Below are positions 14,254 to 29,041 of a stretch of DNA of 64,000 nucleotides, piece after piece. The DNA comes from Portunus trituberculatus (taxonomy: Eukaryota; Arthropoda; Malacostraca; Decapoda; Portunidae). Numbering within the stretch: position 1 is the first letter of the stretch; each line of letters opens with the position of its first letter. The DNA lies in NCBI RefSeq assembly GCF_017591435.1, contig NC_059268.1, positions 13,460,184-13,524,183 on the forward strand, read 5' to 3'. The translations under genes and the position numbers were made by a program. The notes beneath the pieces were generated by a model. It was not told the DNA's origin. It searched no databases and saw nothing but the letters and a program-made list of their open reading frames with translations.

Positions 14254-14529
14254 ATGCGCGCCTCCGTGCCAGAGGTAATCATGTCCGTAGTGCGCCGGGC
14301 CAGACAAACTATTCCCCGGCACGAGAGCAACAGTGATTCCATGAGCAATCAAAATAATGTAGAGCCAAGTCCTCCCACTTAGCAGAGACGTAATGCCCGT
14401 AACACCCGAACTTTGGTGGGTGCAGAGGCAGCGCAGTAGCGAAAGTACAGGGCACAGACGTGGCGGTATGGGCTACAGGAAACAAATGAAAAAAGAAAGA
14501 CCCGGGTGTTGCGAAAAGTCCAGAATGTT
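14254..14529 (+). pseudogene. Degenerate unidentified reading frame with two in-frame TAG stops
   Basis: From ATG 14,254 (or ATG 14,281) one frame runs to about 14,529, broken by TAG at 14,380 and a second TAG after GCGCAG near 14,440, and ending at TAA. The translation has a steady Arg/Gln/Asn/Ser-rich character, including MSVVRRARQTIPRHESNSDS and, after the stops, QETNEKRKTRVLRKVQNVG. It resembles the basic, disordered start of a transposon or gag-like protein, but I recognise no family. GC content is higher than in the neighbouring DNA. Confidence 0.3.
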
Positions 14530-15665
14530 GGGTTTGTTTAACGGATAGCTAAGGGATTGCAGTAACAACTGTGCGTCACGAAGATAGGTAACCAAGTTTA
14601 TGCACCAGGTGACCAGTAGAGAGGAGGCAACTGAATATGAATATGGAAATATGAAATCAAGATATCAATGAAGGAACCATCATTTAGTATTTACCTGGCT
14701 GTTATCGTTCAATGTTTATCATATTAATATAGTTTAGTGAGTTATGTTGTTTAGAATGTAGAAGGAAAGACAGTAAAGCCGTCTTGAGGAAGTGTCTGGA
14801 AACAAGGGGTTGTGGGCACGAGGTCAAATAAGATTGCGCCGATGTGCTCGCAACCTCATAAATATTGGATTAGATCGGAAAACAAAATAGAGAAAGTACA
14901 GATAACAGTGTATAGACAGCTGTCAGTGCTGGGAGACGTATGTGTAATAGGAGACACAAAATTGTAACGCAAGCTGTTTGGAAGACTACTTTGCGTGTAA
15001 AGCTGCTGTGATCAGAGTTACGAGCCATTAATGGAGTAGTGTAGTCAGGCAAGAGTGTGTGCAGGGAGGCGGTGTGAGGGAGGATGTTGCTGGGTGGCGT
15101 GGAGACATGAGAGGCGCGTCTGAGCTGGTGGATCACGTGAACTTCTTCAGTTCAAAGGAAAGCAGTGAACAGGGTCATCACTGTACAGGACACACATGCG
15201 TCACCATCTTATCCTCGGAGACAGTCAAATAGTAACGGGAAATAGCCCTGTCACTTTTGTAGTATTACTGTTTCTTTATTCAAATGTGCTTTGTTCCTTT
15301 CTCTGTTTCTCCTGTGCTTTTCCCATCCACCGTCTATTTTTTATGTATCTTTCTTTAGTAAACTGAGCTGAACTGTTGAGTGAACATTACTTCCTTTCAT
15401 CTCCTCTTCCGTGCCAGTGGCTTGCTTGGAGACCGCTGCATCACAGAGGAAGCAAATTAAATATACTCATGTAGCATGGCAGATTTCGGCAATCGCGTTA
15501 GTAGTTTTGCGCCCTGAACTCCCTGTTCCGGGACGGCAGTCTTGGCGTGCCGGGCCCAGGAGGTGGTGGTGGTGGTGGTGATGTCATCAGCTGAGCATGC
15601 AACTCTGACAACTGTGATGAAGTGTGTTGTAGTAAATTGTATGGGTGCTTGAATAGTGTGAGTAA

Positions 15666-15667
<2 letters not shown>
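14530..15667. other. Unassigned sequence
   Basis: No recognisable element. The minus-strand 88-codon frame at 14,870-15,136 has no domain I know. Confidence 0.5.
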
Positions 15668-15727
<60 letters not shown>

Positions 15728-15765
15728 GAGAGGAGAGGAGAGGAGAGGAAAGGAGAGGAGAGAAG
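15668..15765. repeat. (GA)n followed by (GGAGA)n
   Basis: About 27 GA units pass into about eight GGAGA pentamers at 15,720-15,762. The pentamer array looks like a variant expanded from the end of the GA run. Confidence 0.96.
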
Positions 15766-16345
15766 GTATGAAGAGAGTGCAAGAGGAGGAGAGGAGAGGA
15801 AGAATAACAGGGAAATTACACTTACTACTCTTAAAAAAATGTGCAATAATTTGGTCATGTATAAAATAGCCTGACATTAATGAAGTCTAGCTTGGGCATG
15901 TCACCTCAATTACACTAACACGTAAAATTTGGAAGAAATAAAATTCTGCTTCATTTTCGACTCCGGGAAAGAATATTTTAAAGTAAGTGACGGGGGAGTT
16001 TTAAAAATGGTCTCAACGCGAATTATCATGCGTACTTTTTTCTTAAATGTACACTATGCTCCACAATTAATGGAGAAATTATACTCTGATATCACTGGTG
16101 AGGGGCTTCCGTGTGGCGGGGCAGGGCGGGACGAGGAGCAGCGGACGTTGTGGTGGGGAGACGGAGGAAGTGAAAGGGGGAGGGTGACTGCGGCGAGCAT
16201 TAATGAGTGGCTGGAAATTCGAGGGAAACAGAGTACAGTTGAAATAAGGTATTTTGTAAACATTGCCACGACTCTTGAATTATGGCATGGTTTTGCTGCC
16301 ACCCACACCACCTGAGCCTCTTTGTACCCACGCACCCTTGCCCCA
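15766..16345. other. Unassigned sequence with a GC-rich patch
   Basis: A GC-rich purine-biased stretch at about 16,095-16,200 lies inside a 128-codon frame (15,929-16,315). I see no domain in that frame and other frames are open in the same place, as expected from local composition. Confidence 0.4.
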
Positions 16346-16382
16346 GCCCTGCCTCACCCTGCCTCACCCTGCCTCACCCCTG
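16346..16382 (+). repeat. 10-bp tandem repeat CCCTGCCTCA
   Basis: About three and a half units of CCCTGCCTCA. Confidence 0.9.
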
Positions 16383-17421
<1,039 letters not shown>

Positions 17422-17600
17422 AACACTATTCTTCCAAATATATACCAAATGTTTAGTATCCAGGTACAGTTTAATTACGTACATTACTTGGTAGAAAATA
17501 ATAGACAGATAAAGCAAGTGAGAATTAATTTTGCGCCACGTGTAAGCAGTTGTCATATGATGAGGGGAGATTATATGAAGTAAAGCTGCCAACATTAAAC

Positions 17601-17780
17601 GAGAGGAGAGAAAGGGGGAACCTAATTAAAATGTTTAAAGTAATAAGGGGACTGGAAAATGTGGACACAAGACCGGCAGATGAAGGATGACGGAGGAACA
17701 AAGGGACGAAAGTTGACGATTAAAAAAGACAAGTTGCTTATACGTACATCATCAAGAAATTCAGCTTGTCAAGGGGATTC
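17601..17780 (+). pseudogene. Decayed non-LTR retrotransposon (LINE) ORF2 fragment
   Basis: The frame starting at 17,601 reads ERRERGNLIKMFKVIRGLE then NVD. This matches the segment after the reverse transcriptase fingers and palm in CR1/Jockey-like LINEs, where ERR-RGDLI--FK-L-G---VD is typical. An in-frame TGA follows. A second frame continues with KLTIKKDKLLIRTS and a third with IKKFSLSR, echoing the basic stretch just before the WN-LP terminal motif. At least two frameshifts and one stop show it is dead. Neither LINE end is present. Confidence 0.7.
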
Positions 17781-17954
17781 ACTCACACTTCAAATGGAAG
17801 AATGGCGGTTCTGAGATGCTGCCTTTGATCTTAGCTTTAACTTTTAAGGTTCCAGTGAAAGAGATGAGATGATTTTTAGTTTCTAGCAGCGTGTTCTGGT
17901 ACTAAATAAAGGATGTTTTCGACTCTCCTGCTGTTGATTCTAAGAATTTCTATT

Positions 17955-18142
17955 TTACCCCTTCAGTTCCATGACGCATTTTCATATTTATTTTGCTTGC
18001 AACTTAGTTAATTTAAGCAGCTTCAGAAACATATGTGGGGATTAAACTAGTGAAGATTCTGGCCATAAATCTAATATAAGTAAAATCATCTAATCATACC
18101 CAAACTTATGGTAAAAATGCGTCCCAGTATTGAAGGAATTAA
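17955..18142 (+). mobile_element. TTAA-ended MITE, copy 3
   Basis: The left end is TTTACCCCTTCAGTTCCATG (first TTAA mutated) and the right end CAGTATTGAAGGAATTAA. It lacks about 23 bp of the CTTCTGACCTCCATAGACC block seen in other copies, a different internal deletion from the one in copy 2. Confidence 0.85.
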
Positions 18143-18384
18143 ATGAGAAAATGTATATGTATTTTTTTTTTTATTGCTGTTGTCACTTTTTATGTTATTG
18201 ATTTTTTTCTTTATGATTTCCTTACAACACTGAATATGGAAAGCGTCTATGGCTCTCATCCTTTTAGTTTGAAAATTGTATCTTATTTGTGGAATTTCAT
18301 ATCCATCCTTTAGTCATAGAAAGATACAATTACTTATAGTTCAACCTGTCCTTGAATGAAAAAAAATAGCGTTAGGTGTTCTTA

Positions 18385-18797
18385 TAACCCTTTCACTGCG
18401 ATACACGCCAATTCTGAGCATGAGAAGTGATGTATGAAATCTTTATAAACATTTACAAGAGAGATGATGATAAAAAGAAAACATTTTGTAATTTTTAGGT
18501 AGTGTATGTTGAGAAAGACAAGATGGTTCAGAGTGGTTATTGATTAACGATGTATGTAGGTTGATAAAAATAGTTAATGAAACCTGTATTGTGCACAGTT
18601 TTCCTTGTAATGTGGAAATAACGCGATGTATTTGTAACAGAAGACGCCGAAAATTGTTAATACGCTAAGATACTCGTAAGTGATACACCTCATTTTTAAC
18701 ATTGAAACATCTATATAATTTGAACTTATGAAAGATTATCCACCGTTATGAAGCTATTTATTCATTTATCTACATTTTTTCAACGTCGGATATTGTA
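18385..18797. other. Unassigned sequence starting with a possible second piggyBac-type end
   Basis: The word AACCCTTTCACTGCGATAC at 18,385 resembles the CCCTTT-CTGC start of many piggyBac-like ends, but it is preceded by TTAT instead of TTAA and no matching right end is visible. The rest is AT-rich with nothing recognised. Confidence 0.25.
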
Positions 18798-18815
18798 AAA
18801 AAAAAAAAAAAAAAG
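18798..18815. repeat. Poly(A) run
   Basis: A run of about 17 A with no recognisable retroelement body upstream. Confidence 0.9.
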
Positions 18816-19346
18816 AAGGAGAGAGCTGAGTCTATAGTATACTGGATATGGGGAAAAAAATGATAGGATACCCTTGAAAAGCCTCGTGTGGAAATTGAAA
18901 ACTGTAGATAGAGCACCACCGGCGGAAGTTGTCGAAATGGATGGAATGTTGTGGACTGGAATGACGGATGAAAACATGGAAAACAATTAAGTATTCTATC
19001 TGGTGAGTTGCGTTGTGTGGTGTGTCGAAGAGTATTACATAAAAATACACCATACAAACGGGCAAACATACGTGAAAGTCAAGAAAAATTAAATGAAAAC
19101 AAACACAAACTAAAGAGAATGAATTTGGCAACGAAGCGCAGCGTATCACATGAAGTCTGCGTGTATTAAACGTTGCGAGCCTCTATGTACAGTAATTATT
19201 ATGACAGTGCGTGTGGGAAATGGTGAGCACATGAGCACGGATGTAATGTCCTCAATGTCTGGTAGAATAACATGTAACTAGCTGCAGGAGGTAGAGCAAA
19301 TAGCCGTAATGATGATGTGAATCACGCCAAGCTTGAGAGACACCCT

Positions 19347-19350
<4 letters not shown>
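18816..19350. other. Unassigned sequence
   Basis: Three overlapping minus-strand frames of about 100 codons exist here, but none shows a domain. Confidence 0.45.

Positions 19351-19380
<30 letters not shown>
19351..19380. repeat. (GA)15 microsatellite
   Basis: A short pure GA array. Confidence 0.98.
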
Positions 19381-19382
<2 letters not shown>

Positions 19383-19799
19383 ATTCTGATTGTCAATGAG
19401 ATGAGAGTTTTGGAGAGGGCAGATAAACGAGGACATTAGACAAAACACGGTGGAGGAGAAGGACACAATGCAAACAGCGTCGCCAGGAGTGAATGCCTCG
19501 TTGATGAGAGGAAGTTCATTGCCCTAAAATCGACACATAAGAGAGTTGAGAGCGCAGGTGTATGCAGGTGTGGGAAATATACATGTGTGTGAGATGTGGA
19601 GATGTGAAGAGCCTGAAGGAGAGAAGAAGAGAAAGAGTAAATGAATCTCTACTCTCAGGTCATGAATCGCCTTAATCTGTAGCTTGCGAGAGTTCCTTCA
19701 CGGCTGCTGCTCTCGCCACCATTACCGGGAACCGTGGCGCCGCTGCTCCTCCAAGACGCTCCTCAAGGGACTCCTCATTCCTTTCCTCGTCCATGTGCA

Positions 19800-19925
19800 G
19801 TCTCCTTAACCTCGTCCTCTGCGTCCTTACCCCGTCCTCGCCTTGTCCTTGCCCCGTCCTCGTCCCGTCTTCGTTCCGTCCTCGCCCTGTCCTCGCCCAG
19901 TCCTCGTCCCGGTCTTCGTCCTTCC
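19800..19925 (+). repeat. C-rich ~12-bp minisatellite (CCCGTCCTCG-like)
   Basis: About ten imperfect units built on CCCGTCCTCG and CCTTGTCCTTG. It begins a longer pyrimidine-rich stretch (19,740-20,600). Confidence 0.8.
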
Positions 19926-20175
19926 TAATAGCTGTCTTTGTTTTTCCTTTTCATCGTGTTGTTCTCTTTCTATTTTCCTGTTGTTTTTTCAGTTTTTTTG
20001 TGATTATTGTTTTTTTTTCCTTTTGTCTCTTCTTATTTTCTTCGTCTTTCTTTTCCTTTTCCTCCGTATTTCACTACTGCTTTATATTTTCTTGTCTTTC
20101 TTCCACTTCCTCTTTCGTCTTCGTATTCTTCTTTTCTTTCTTGATTTTCTCTCCCCTTGTCCTTCATACTTCATT

Positions 20176-20340
<165 letters not shown>

Positions 20341-20763
20341 TTTCTGCTTATATTTTTCTGCTCTTCCTCCTCCTCCTCATCCTCTATCCTCTTCTCCTTT
20401 CCCTTGTTCTATATTCTTTCCTCATCCTCTTCCACTGCTTCCACTATACTCCATCTTCGTATATCTTCTACTTACCACTTTGTTTTTCCCTTTTTTTAAT
20501 ATTTTTTCTCCTCCCTCTTATTCTGTCTTGTTCATCGTCATATCCTCGCTTGATCCTGGTCTTTTTTTCATCGTTCATCCCACTCAGTGCCTTGAAGAAA
20601 TACATCTTAGACGGAAACATACTAAAGTCTAATTACATTCCACCATACCATAAGGCACACGCGCTTACCCTGCAACTCAGCTGGTGGCGTGTTTGTAAGC
20701 ATGTCAGGACGTGTTGTGCTCACCGTGATGAAGGGAGTTCTTTTAGGAATCAGTGAGAGTGAG

Positions 20764-20833
20764 TGAAGTGAGTGAGTGAGTGAGTGAGTGAGTGAGTGAG
20801 TGAGTGAGTGAGTGAGTGAGTGAGTGAGTGAGT

Positions 20834-20897
<64 letters not shown>
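20764..20897. repeat. (GTGA)n then (GA)n compound array
   Basis: About 18 GTGA tetramers (20,768-20,838) run into about 30 GA units. The tetramer-to-dimer transition also occurs at 4652-4691. Confidence 0.97.
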
Positions 20898-20899
<2 letters not shown>

Positions 20900-21662
20900 C
20901 ACATATTATGAAAACTAATAAAACCATCTCCAAATCTCCAGTAACCGTCCCTTCCTTATCTTTAACTATTATAGTAATCAAACCAACGAAACTAACTACT
21001 AACCATAAAAAAAAAAAAACCTACGTCAAGACTCACTCAAACATTGCTATCTGAAAATAAAACTGTGAAAAAAACAACAACTGCTTCCTGTGCTCCCAAC
21101 ATCACGTCAACTCTAATACAAAATACAGCGCAAAGCAACTAAAGTGAATGTAAAAGATGGAACTAAAAAATAAAATACCCAAGGAAGACAATATATAGTT
21201 CCTTATCCTTTTCATTCTCTCCCTCATCTTTCTCCGTGGCAGTGGTAACCCAGCACCAAGACAACGCTACGGTCTGAACCCTCACAGGAGTCATTTCTTA
21301 CTACTTAGGGGTGGCCGAGGACACGAGTAACGATGACAGAGGTTTAGTAATCGTGTTGTGGAACGTGGCCTTGGCTTCCGAGATAATGATGCGAAAGGGA
21401 CTAGCAATAATGTACGGTTAATGGAAGGGAGGGAGCAAGGATAGGGCGAGAAAGGGTAGCGGTTGGTTGCGTTATGGGTAAGGGAGCAGCGTAGTGGAAG
21501 TGTGTTGAATAAGTAATGGTTGTGTATTGTGGGATTCACGCAGCGTATGTAACTTGTATTGTAGTGAACGTGCGGATATATATTGCTTTGTTTTATGTAT
21601 TAGATAGACTGGTTTTGTTGACTATATGGTTGAAGATACGGATAGGAGATGGTTACAGATAT
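20898..21662. other. Unassigned sequence
   Basis: AT-rich first half with a 12-base A run near 21,008. No recognised element. Confidence 0.5.
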
Positions 21663-21683
21663 TTCTCTCTCTGTCTCTCTCTG

Positions 21684-21772
<89 letters not shown>
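21663..21772. repeat. (CT)n microsatellite with CTGT interruptions
   Basis: The first 30 bp carry three CTGT interruptions and the rest is pure. It ends directly against the LINE fragment at 21,773. Confidence 0.97.
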
Positions 21773-21775
<3 letters not shown>

Positions 21776-21910
21776 GACTACTTACGAGAAAAAACGTCCA
21801 GTAATTACAGACCTATTAGCTTAACATCAGTGGTTGGCAAAAGTCTCGAAAGCATAATTAGGGACATGATCGTTAATCACTTTAAATGCGATTCTTTAGT
21901 GGAAGTCGGC
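21773..21910 (+). pseudogene. Reverse transcriptase fragment of a non-LTR retrotransposon
   Basis: The frame reads SSNYRPISLTSVVGKSLES then IIRDMIVNHF. The NYRPISLTS-VGK-LE-II-D-I--HL block is the conserved N-terminal fingers region of LINE reverse transcriptases (CR1/Jockey/I-type). Only about 45 residues survive. The catalytic FADD block, endonuclease and C-terminal region are absent. The left edge is the CT array and the right edge fades into unrelated sequence, so the fragment is truncated on both sides. The frame itself is uninterrupted for this stretch. Confidence 0.85.
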
Positions 21911-22137
21911 AGCGTGGACCGGAGCGTAAGAGATGAGTATAGAGGAGGTGCTTGACAAAATTTGGAACGTTCAGCACAAGCCCTTCTCTGTTCAGGATGG
22001 TCAAGGGAAGAACTGAGTGAAGTCTTGTTTATGATTTCGTGTCTTCATGTGTCTGATCGAAGAGGTAGAGTAGCTCCCTTTTGCTCCTAAGATTACTATA
22101 CGTAGAGTTTTTAATATTTTGTTAATCTAGTTCGGTT

Positions 22138-22306
22138 GGATTAGATCAGGTTAGGTTAGGCAAAAGTTTGGGTTCATTTGGTTTAATATGTTAGGTTCTA
22201 CTGGATTAAATTGGGTTGGATTGAATTGCATTAAAGTGAGTTAGATTTGGTTAGGTTAGGTTTAGGTTAGGTTTAGGTGAGGGTAAGCTAGGTAAGGTTA
22301 GATTAG
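22138..22306 (+). repeat. Degenerate TTAGG-rich region
   Basis: Repeated GGTTAGGTTAGG, GGTTTAGGTTAGG and TTGGATTAAATTGGGTTGGATTG words fill about 170 bp. This looks like a decayed TTAGG-derived tract; the final 55 bp (22,251-22,305) is clearest. Confidence 0.65.
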
Positions 22307-23251
22307 AAGTCCTGATACCCTGAATTTTCTGTTGTAGGGAGTGTAAAAGCAGAGAAATTTTGAGAGCTAGCTGGAAAGATGGGGTGAAAAGTTGTTCTAT
22401 TACTGACTGGCAGCGCAGAAAGACGAGTGGACAGGTGGATAAAAATGTAATAAATATTTTTTTTCTAGTTGAGGAATCATAGATATTGATGCTGATTGTA
22501 GATAAAATGTAGTGTTGTCCTTAAGTATATATAGTTTGTTTTTCTTTGCCAACGACACTATGCTTGTAAATTCCTCCTGTATTAGTGAATGCACTCACTA
22601 TAAGACAATACCATAATTAGTCTCATTTATTGTACTTTGGTCATTTAATTGTTTTGGTAATCTGGAAAAGGAAAATCAATATTAAACTTTCCCTTTCATG
22701 TGTCCATCTAGATTTTTGTTCAGAGTTGTGGCTGTTGACACAAGACCACCACAGCAGTTCAAAGCTTACCCAAGACGAATCAGTCACACGAAAATCACAC
22801 AAATGCGATTAGGTTATGTTAAAATGACGAGACAAATGGAAGAATACGTTCTAAAAAATCCCCTCCCTCCTGAAAAAAATGTTTCGTTTTTTTGGTCATT
22901 GAGGAAGAAACGAGATTGGATTTCAAAGTTTTCAGTAGAGACAAGAAAATAACCAGATTTTCTTCCGTGAAAGGAAGAAGAAAATGTCAGAAATTTTGTG
23001 CATGTCAGAAAAAAATGGCAAGTAACAAGACCCTGAATAAAAGAGATACAACGTAATAGACTCTGGCCTTGTAGTTTGTATCGCGCAGTGACAACGTAAT
23101 AATAATAATACCTACGTACATTACCAACCACCTTCTCGTATTTCACACGTAAGAGAACAGTGTAACAGAATTCTTCAAACGTAAATTTCGCTGTCACTTT
23201 GAAATTTGCATTTCCGGGGTTAGACATCCTGATATTCTGACTGCTAAACCT

Positions 23252-23253
<2 letters not shown>
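22307..23253. other. Unassigned sequence
   Basis: A minus-strand 146-codon frame (22,814-23,254) is the longest non-microsatellite frame of the area. It is Phe/Ser/Arg-rich without a recognisable domain, and its upstream end runs into the next GT array, so I treat it as chance. Confidence 0.45.

Positions 23254-23317
<64 letters not shown>
23254..23317. repeat. (GT)n microsatellite
   Basis: About 32 pure GT units. Confidence 0.98.
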
Positions 23318-23318
<1 letters not shown>

Positions 23319-23782
23319 AATCATTATGGTATTGCTCTAATTGGATGTTGTTTTAATCAGTAAAATTTAAGCGTGTGTCAGCACAGGTGTGGGTTGGCGG
23401 TGGAGTGTTGTCCTGCCGAAGCTCCGCCAGCGACCTAGTTTACATTAAAGTGTCATTAAGGTTATCCTCTGCCTGCGTATTTGGTCAGCTGGCAATTTGA
23501 AAATTATCATAATTTTTTGAAAAATAGTAAAACTTGCGGAGAATAATAAATGTGGTATCATTAAACACTAAACACCTTACGTGCATACACACTATTAATA
23601 TAATACATATGTATCTCACATTGCTGGTATTATTTTGTTTTCCTTACTGGCAACACATTAGCATTGATAGAGAGAGTCACGCTTACCCCTGCACGTAATG
23701 CCTTCACATAATGCCACCGTGCATTGGTAATCATGTAACGGACCTCATTGCATATATTATTCCTGTTTTTTGTAAACGGCTC

Positions 23783-23784
<2 letters not shown>
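23318..23784. other. Unassigned sequence
   Basis: No signal recognised. Confidence 0.5.

Positions 23785-23844
<60 letters not shown>
23785..23844. repeat. (GA)n microsatellite
   Basis: About 30 pure GA units. Confidence 0.98.
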
Positions 23845-25052
<1,208 letters not shown>

Positions 25053-25267
25053 TTAACCTCTTCAGTACCATGACGCGGTTTCGTTTTCATTCTGCTTACT
25101 ATTTGGTGATTTTATACAGCTTCAGAAACTTATGTGGGGGGATTAGAATAGTGGAGACTGTGGCTATTAATCTTCTGATCTTCATAGACACTTCCTCATG
25201 TCAATCAAATGGTCTCATTGTACACAAATCTAAAGGTAAAAATGTGTCCTAGTATTGAAGGGGTTAA
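25053..25267 (+). mobile_element. TTAA-ended MITE, copy 4 (full length)
   Basis: 215 bp with TTAA at both outer ends. The left end is TTAACCTCTTCAGTACCATG and the right end TAGTATTGAAGGGGTTAA. All interior landmarks are present in order, including TTTGGTGATTTTATACAGC and TTCAGAAACTTATGTGGGG. Short frames overlapping it are chance. Confidence 0.9.
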
Positions 25268-27344
25268 GTTATGGTGCCAAAGAAAAGATGCAGCGGCGCC
25301 TTATGACCTAGATGTTGTGGTGCCTTATTCAAAGTCACTCGCTAACTCGTGCCCCGTAAAAATCCAACCGAGACCCAGCCAGTTATTGTTTGCTCTAAAA
25401 ATACTGTATCGTTTCAGCCTGAGCATTATGAAATATTGCCGTGGCTTGCGTGACTAACTGGCTATTGCGCTTGTGAGTATCCTTCTCTTTCCGTGTTATT
25501 GATCGGAAAGGTTTGGTTTAGGGCTGTATTATCTGTCCATCTGCTCCTAGTTTATTTTCTCCTTGTTACACTCATGATGGTAAAAAGGAAAATGAAAACA
25601 ATTATAGTGAATGCCACAAGAGAAAAGTTGATGTACACAAGACAGCACCTGAATTGACTTTTCTTGTTCTGTTTATATATTTTGTTCTCGTCATTTTTAG
25701 TTTATGCTTAAGCTGCTTCATTTTCCTTCACCTTGCTCGTGTTTTGTTTGTGCAGGTTGGTTAATCGATTATTCATGTATTTAGTCAGTCAGTTAATTAG
25801 TTTGTCTTTTTTAGCATAGTTTTTATTCTGTCAACTTTTCACGTATTCTTAATGTCCTTGGTTTTTCTTTGTTGTCTATGATTTTGTTGGTGCAGATTGG
25901 CTCGTCTGTTATTTATTCATTCATTTGGTCAGTTGGTAAATTGTTTATTTTCATTTTGCCTCGAGGACAATTTAGTTTCATTATTTTTACCAATGAATAC
26001 ATTTTTCCCACAATTTTCTTTTCTTTATTTGAATACATATATTACTCATGCATTTCTACAACATATTTTGGCAAGTGTGATACATACATATATGCATAAA
26101 TAATGAGCACGAACTAATATTCCTGTTCTTGTCATATTGTACTCTAAAATATGAATGATTAAATGATGTTTTTTTTTTCACTCCATAACATGTGAGTAAC
26201 TCTCTTTCTTCTTTTTCCCAGGTCAGTACATCCATGGCAGTGCTGGGTAGCGATGCTGAGTGAGTATGGAAGTCAGAACAATTATTACTAATATAACCGC
26301 TAATAATACACCGCGTCCCCAACTGCATCATAGTTAATTTGACATTTAGGCACTCGTGAACATATTGCTTTGAAACATGAGCCGAGCAAGACTGTTCCTT
26401 TTAAATACCTCATTAAATTTTTGGTAGAAAGTTATTCAAGTTAAACTATTTGGTATCTTGAATTCAACAATATTTTTTTGGTAAGGGAATTTGTTGTGTT
26501 TTCAAACTAGACTAATGGATGCACGAATCAGCGAGTGAGAGCGTCAATCAGTGGCTGACAAATAATGTACGTGCCAAATTACGACACTAGCTGGTGAAAT
26601 AGAATGCAGTAGAATAGAGACAGACTTCAGTGCACCACCATGTATATTCACTTTGTTTCAGTGTATCTTAAATCAATCAGTCATTCAGTTAGATCCATAT
26701 TACCTTTCTTTTTACTGTATGTTGCGATACGATTCAGCTTTTTTTCTATTTATTTTTTGCGGTGTCAGTTGTGTTTGATTATTGGAGGCATCGGTATTGT
26801 GAGTGTCGCATTGTGATGGACAAAGATCGATCTAATCCTGCCTTTTTAATCTAAAGATGCAACAGATGACTTTCACTCCCAGAGCCTTAGAAAAAGACCG
26901 TAATTTTTTTTAACACACTGACGCCGTAACACATTATTCTGCTAAGGCATTCATCTAAGACTAACACCTCGTCTTGTAGTTAGCAGAGGGTGATATTGGT
27001 TGTTGGTGGTGGATCATTACATAGCTCCAAAGGTAAGGACTGTGGCTATTCATCACCAACCCACCGCTTAGTGAGTGCATCCTCCACCATGTGTTGCCGT
27101 CAGCAGTGATGGGTTCCCCGGGCATCCTCGAATTGAGATATTAGACACCAAATAAAAGCCTAATGTAGTGCGCTGTGGCCCGCTAATTGCATAGAAAAAT
27201 TACCTTGTTGCAATGGATACTGATTGCACCTGGCCAGTGATCTCCCTTGAATGTATATATCGAGTGTTACCCTTTATAACTATTATGATAGAGATGTTCT
27301 AATGGCATTGTTCCTCACTGATTGCTATTGATTGAACGTGTCAA
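25268..27344. other. Unassigned sequence
   Basis: About 2 kb of AT-rich DNA. Paired similar blocks near 25,735-25,810 and 25,880-25,935 (both with GTGCAG-TTGG-T and TTATTCAT words) suggest an old local duplication. No genes recognised. Confidence 0.45.
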
Positions 27345-27882
<538 letters not shown>

Positions 27883-27937
27883 CACACACACACACAGAGA
27901 CAGACAGACAGACAGACAGACACACACACACACACAT
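27883..27937. repeat. (CA)n(GACA)n(CA)n array 3' of SINE copy A
   Basis: A small array with the same CA-GACA-CA order as the larger array on the other side of the SINE. Confidence 0.95.
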
Positions 27938-28831
27938 GGCGGCTGAGTTATTAACACATGGTAGCTAAGTGGCTGGCATATGGTGTAGGTAGACTCAGGC
28001 CCTTGTTAGAGCGCCGCCTTTGTTGAGTCATCCAAAATAACCAACGTACGAGTATTAACTGTAAATCTCCCATTGCAACTCAACAGAAATGCGATATAAT
28101 GAGCCTCGACGTTCTTACCATTGTTAACACGTGAAGCAGCACAGGCCGAGCAGACGATCCATGTCCTTATAAAGCCGAACAACACGTTAATCCTGATGTA
28201 TATATAGGGTAAGACTGCTTGGTGCACCACTCTACATGTGAAGTGCCTTGTCCTTCTTTCTTAGGAGAGGCCTCCTTGCATGGTCTCGTCCATTAGGTTA
28301 CCCCACGCCACTTGTATTGAATGGCTGCCTGGCCTCTCCATTCTCGGGGTGGGGAGTGCCTCGTGTTTGATGCTGCCTTCCTGCTCTGTTATATCTCATC
28401 GCTCTAATGTTCAGTTCTTAGATCCAAATTGGGTATGTAAATATTAATCTAGCGTATTAGATGTGAATTATTGTAGTTTGCGTTCAAAGGTTTTGTTCTG
28501 AAGAGATTAAATAATTGTTCTTGTGTTTATTTTGTTCTTTGCTAAGGGTGATATGAAGATGAGTCTCACCAGCTGTTTTGACGTTTGCTTCTTATTGTTA
28601 GCTTTGGTTAGTTAGTGTAATTGGTTTACCTTACTCTAACTGAGCATATCATAACTAAACATTACCCATCCAAGAAATAGTTGATCTTTGCGTGTTGTGT
28701 TGCTAGTTTAACCATATATTGCTTTTATATAGAGAAAGGAACAACTTTGGTAATTATAAAAGCACATATACTGTTAATTAAGATATATTCAATCAATTAT
28801 CACACGGTCACTCTCTGTAACTCCTGACTTG
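27938..28831. other. Unassigned sequence
   Basis: No signal recognised. Confidence 0.5.
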
Positions 28832-29041
28832 TTCCATTTAGTACTGGGGACATTCTTACCATGAATTTTGGGTATGATTAGACGATTTTATTTACATTAT
28901 GAAGGGTTTATGGAGGTCAGAAGATTGATAGCCAGAATCCTCACTATTTTTAATTCCCACATAAGTTTCTGAAGCTGTATAAAATCACCATATAGTAAGC
29001 TGAATAAGTATGAAAACGTGTCGGGGTACTGAAGATATTAA
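28832..29041 (-). mobile_element. TTAA-ended MITE, copy 5 (minus)
   Basis: Minus-strand copy. TACTGAAGATATTAA closes one edge and TTTAGTACTGGGGAC opens the other. The interior shows reverse-complement landmarks TTGGGTATGATTAGACG, ATGGAGGTCAGAAGATTG and TTTCTGAAGCTGTATAAAATC. One terminal TTAA has decayed. Confidence 0.85.

Noticed and set aside
22814..23254. 146-codon minus-strand frame
   Set aside because: No recognisable domain, AT-rich composition with Phe/Lys/Ser bias, and no splice or promoter context.
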